This document shows positions 13,269-13,272 of a stretch of 13,272 nt of DNA, one piece after another (the stretch's first letter is position 1; every line of letters begins with the position of its first letter). Source of the DNA: an uncultured Lachnospiraceae bacterium. GTDB lineage: Bacteria; Bacillota; Clostridia; Lachnospirales; Lachnospiraceae. Both the position numbers and the translations under genes were made by a program. The DNA lies in the NCBI GenBank assembly GCA_910579225.1, contig CAJTTI010000047.1:1-13272 (forward strand), read 5' to 3'. Under the pieces are notes generated by a model, which was given only the letters and a program-made list of their open reading frames with translations, was not told the origin of the DNA and made no database searches.

Positions 13269-13272
13269 ACAA

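Noticed and set aside
1..13272. A cryptic, decaying prophage
   Set aside because: No frameshift, premature stop or gene fragment was found in any structural gene apart from the programmed frameshift. Gene spacing is tight and the regulators are complete. Decay by one clean deletion of the head genes cannot be fully excluded without the flanks.

Overview
The window is a compact cluster for a phage-type contractile tail, from a Gram-positive bacterium that is most likely a Clostridia/Lachnospiraceae member. The reasons are strong AGGAGG-type ribosome binding sites, moderate GC, occasional GTG and TTG starts, and tail proteins of the Bacillus PBSX (Xkd) and clostridial phage type. No database search was possible, so family names rest on recognising the protein sequences and on gene order.

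Layout. Nearly everything from 1 to 11974 is transcribed leftward (minus strand). Reading in transcription order from the right: a sigma-region-4-like phage regulator (DUF1492 type, 11474-11974); an intrinsic terminator (about 11423-11462) and a likely late promoter; a small Cys-containing basic protein; a tail terminator-like protein; a 67-residue conserved small protein; the tail sheath (XkdK); the tail tube (XkdM); a 177-bp gap with a perfect 13-bp inverted repeat; the tail assembly chaperone (XkdN) with a classical -1 programmed frameshift into a 66-codon extension; a 745-residue tape measure (XkdO); a LysM protein (XkdP); hub protein XkdQ; XkdR; XkdS (gp25-like); baseplate J protein XkdT; XkdU; a tail-fibre protein; and the first 147 codons of a second fibre or receptor-binding protein that runs off the left edge. 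On the plus strand at the right end are a Cro/CI-type repressor (12219-12737) and an ImmA/IrrE-type protein (12753-13211). They diverge from the regulator across a 244-bp control region with repeated CGAAAGT operator-like motifs.

How it works together. The repressor/ImmA pair probably holds the regulator promoter off. On induction the DUF1492-like factor would activate the tail operon, whose own promoter has a good -10 but no recognisable -35. The operon then makes a sheath, tube, baseplate and fibres.

Main point: the position normally held by terminase, portal, protease and capsid genes, between the late regulator and the sheath, contains only three small genes. All tail genes appear intact and tightly coupled. 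This is the architecture of a headless contractile particle, i.e. an R-type tailocin comparable to the diffocins of Clostridioides difficile, rather than a complete prophage. No lysis, integrase or replication gene is visible inside the window. The flanks would have to be examined to settle this.
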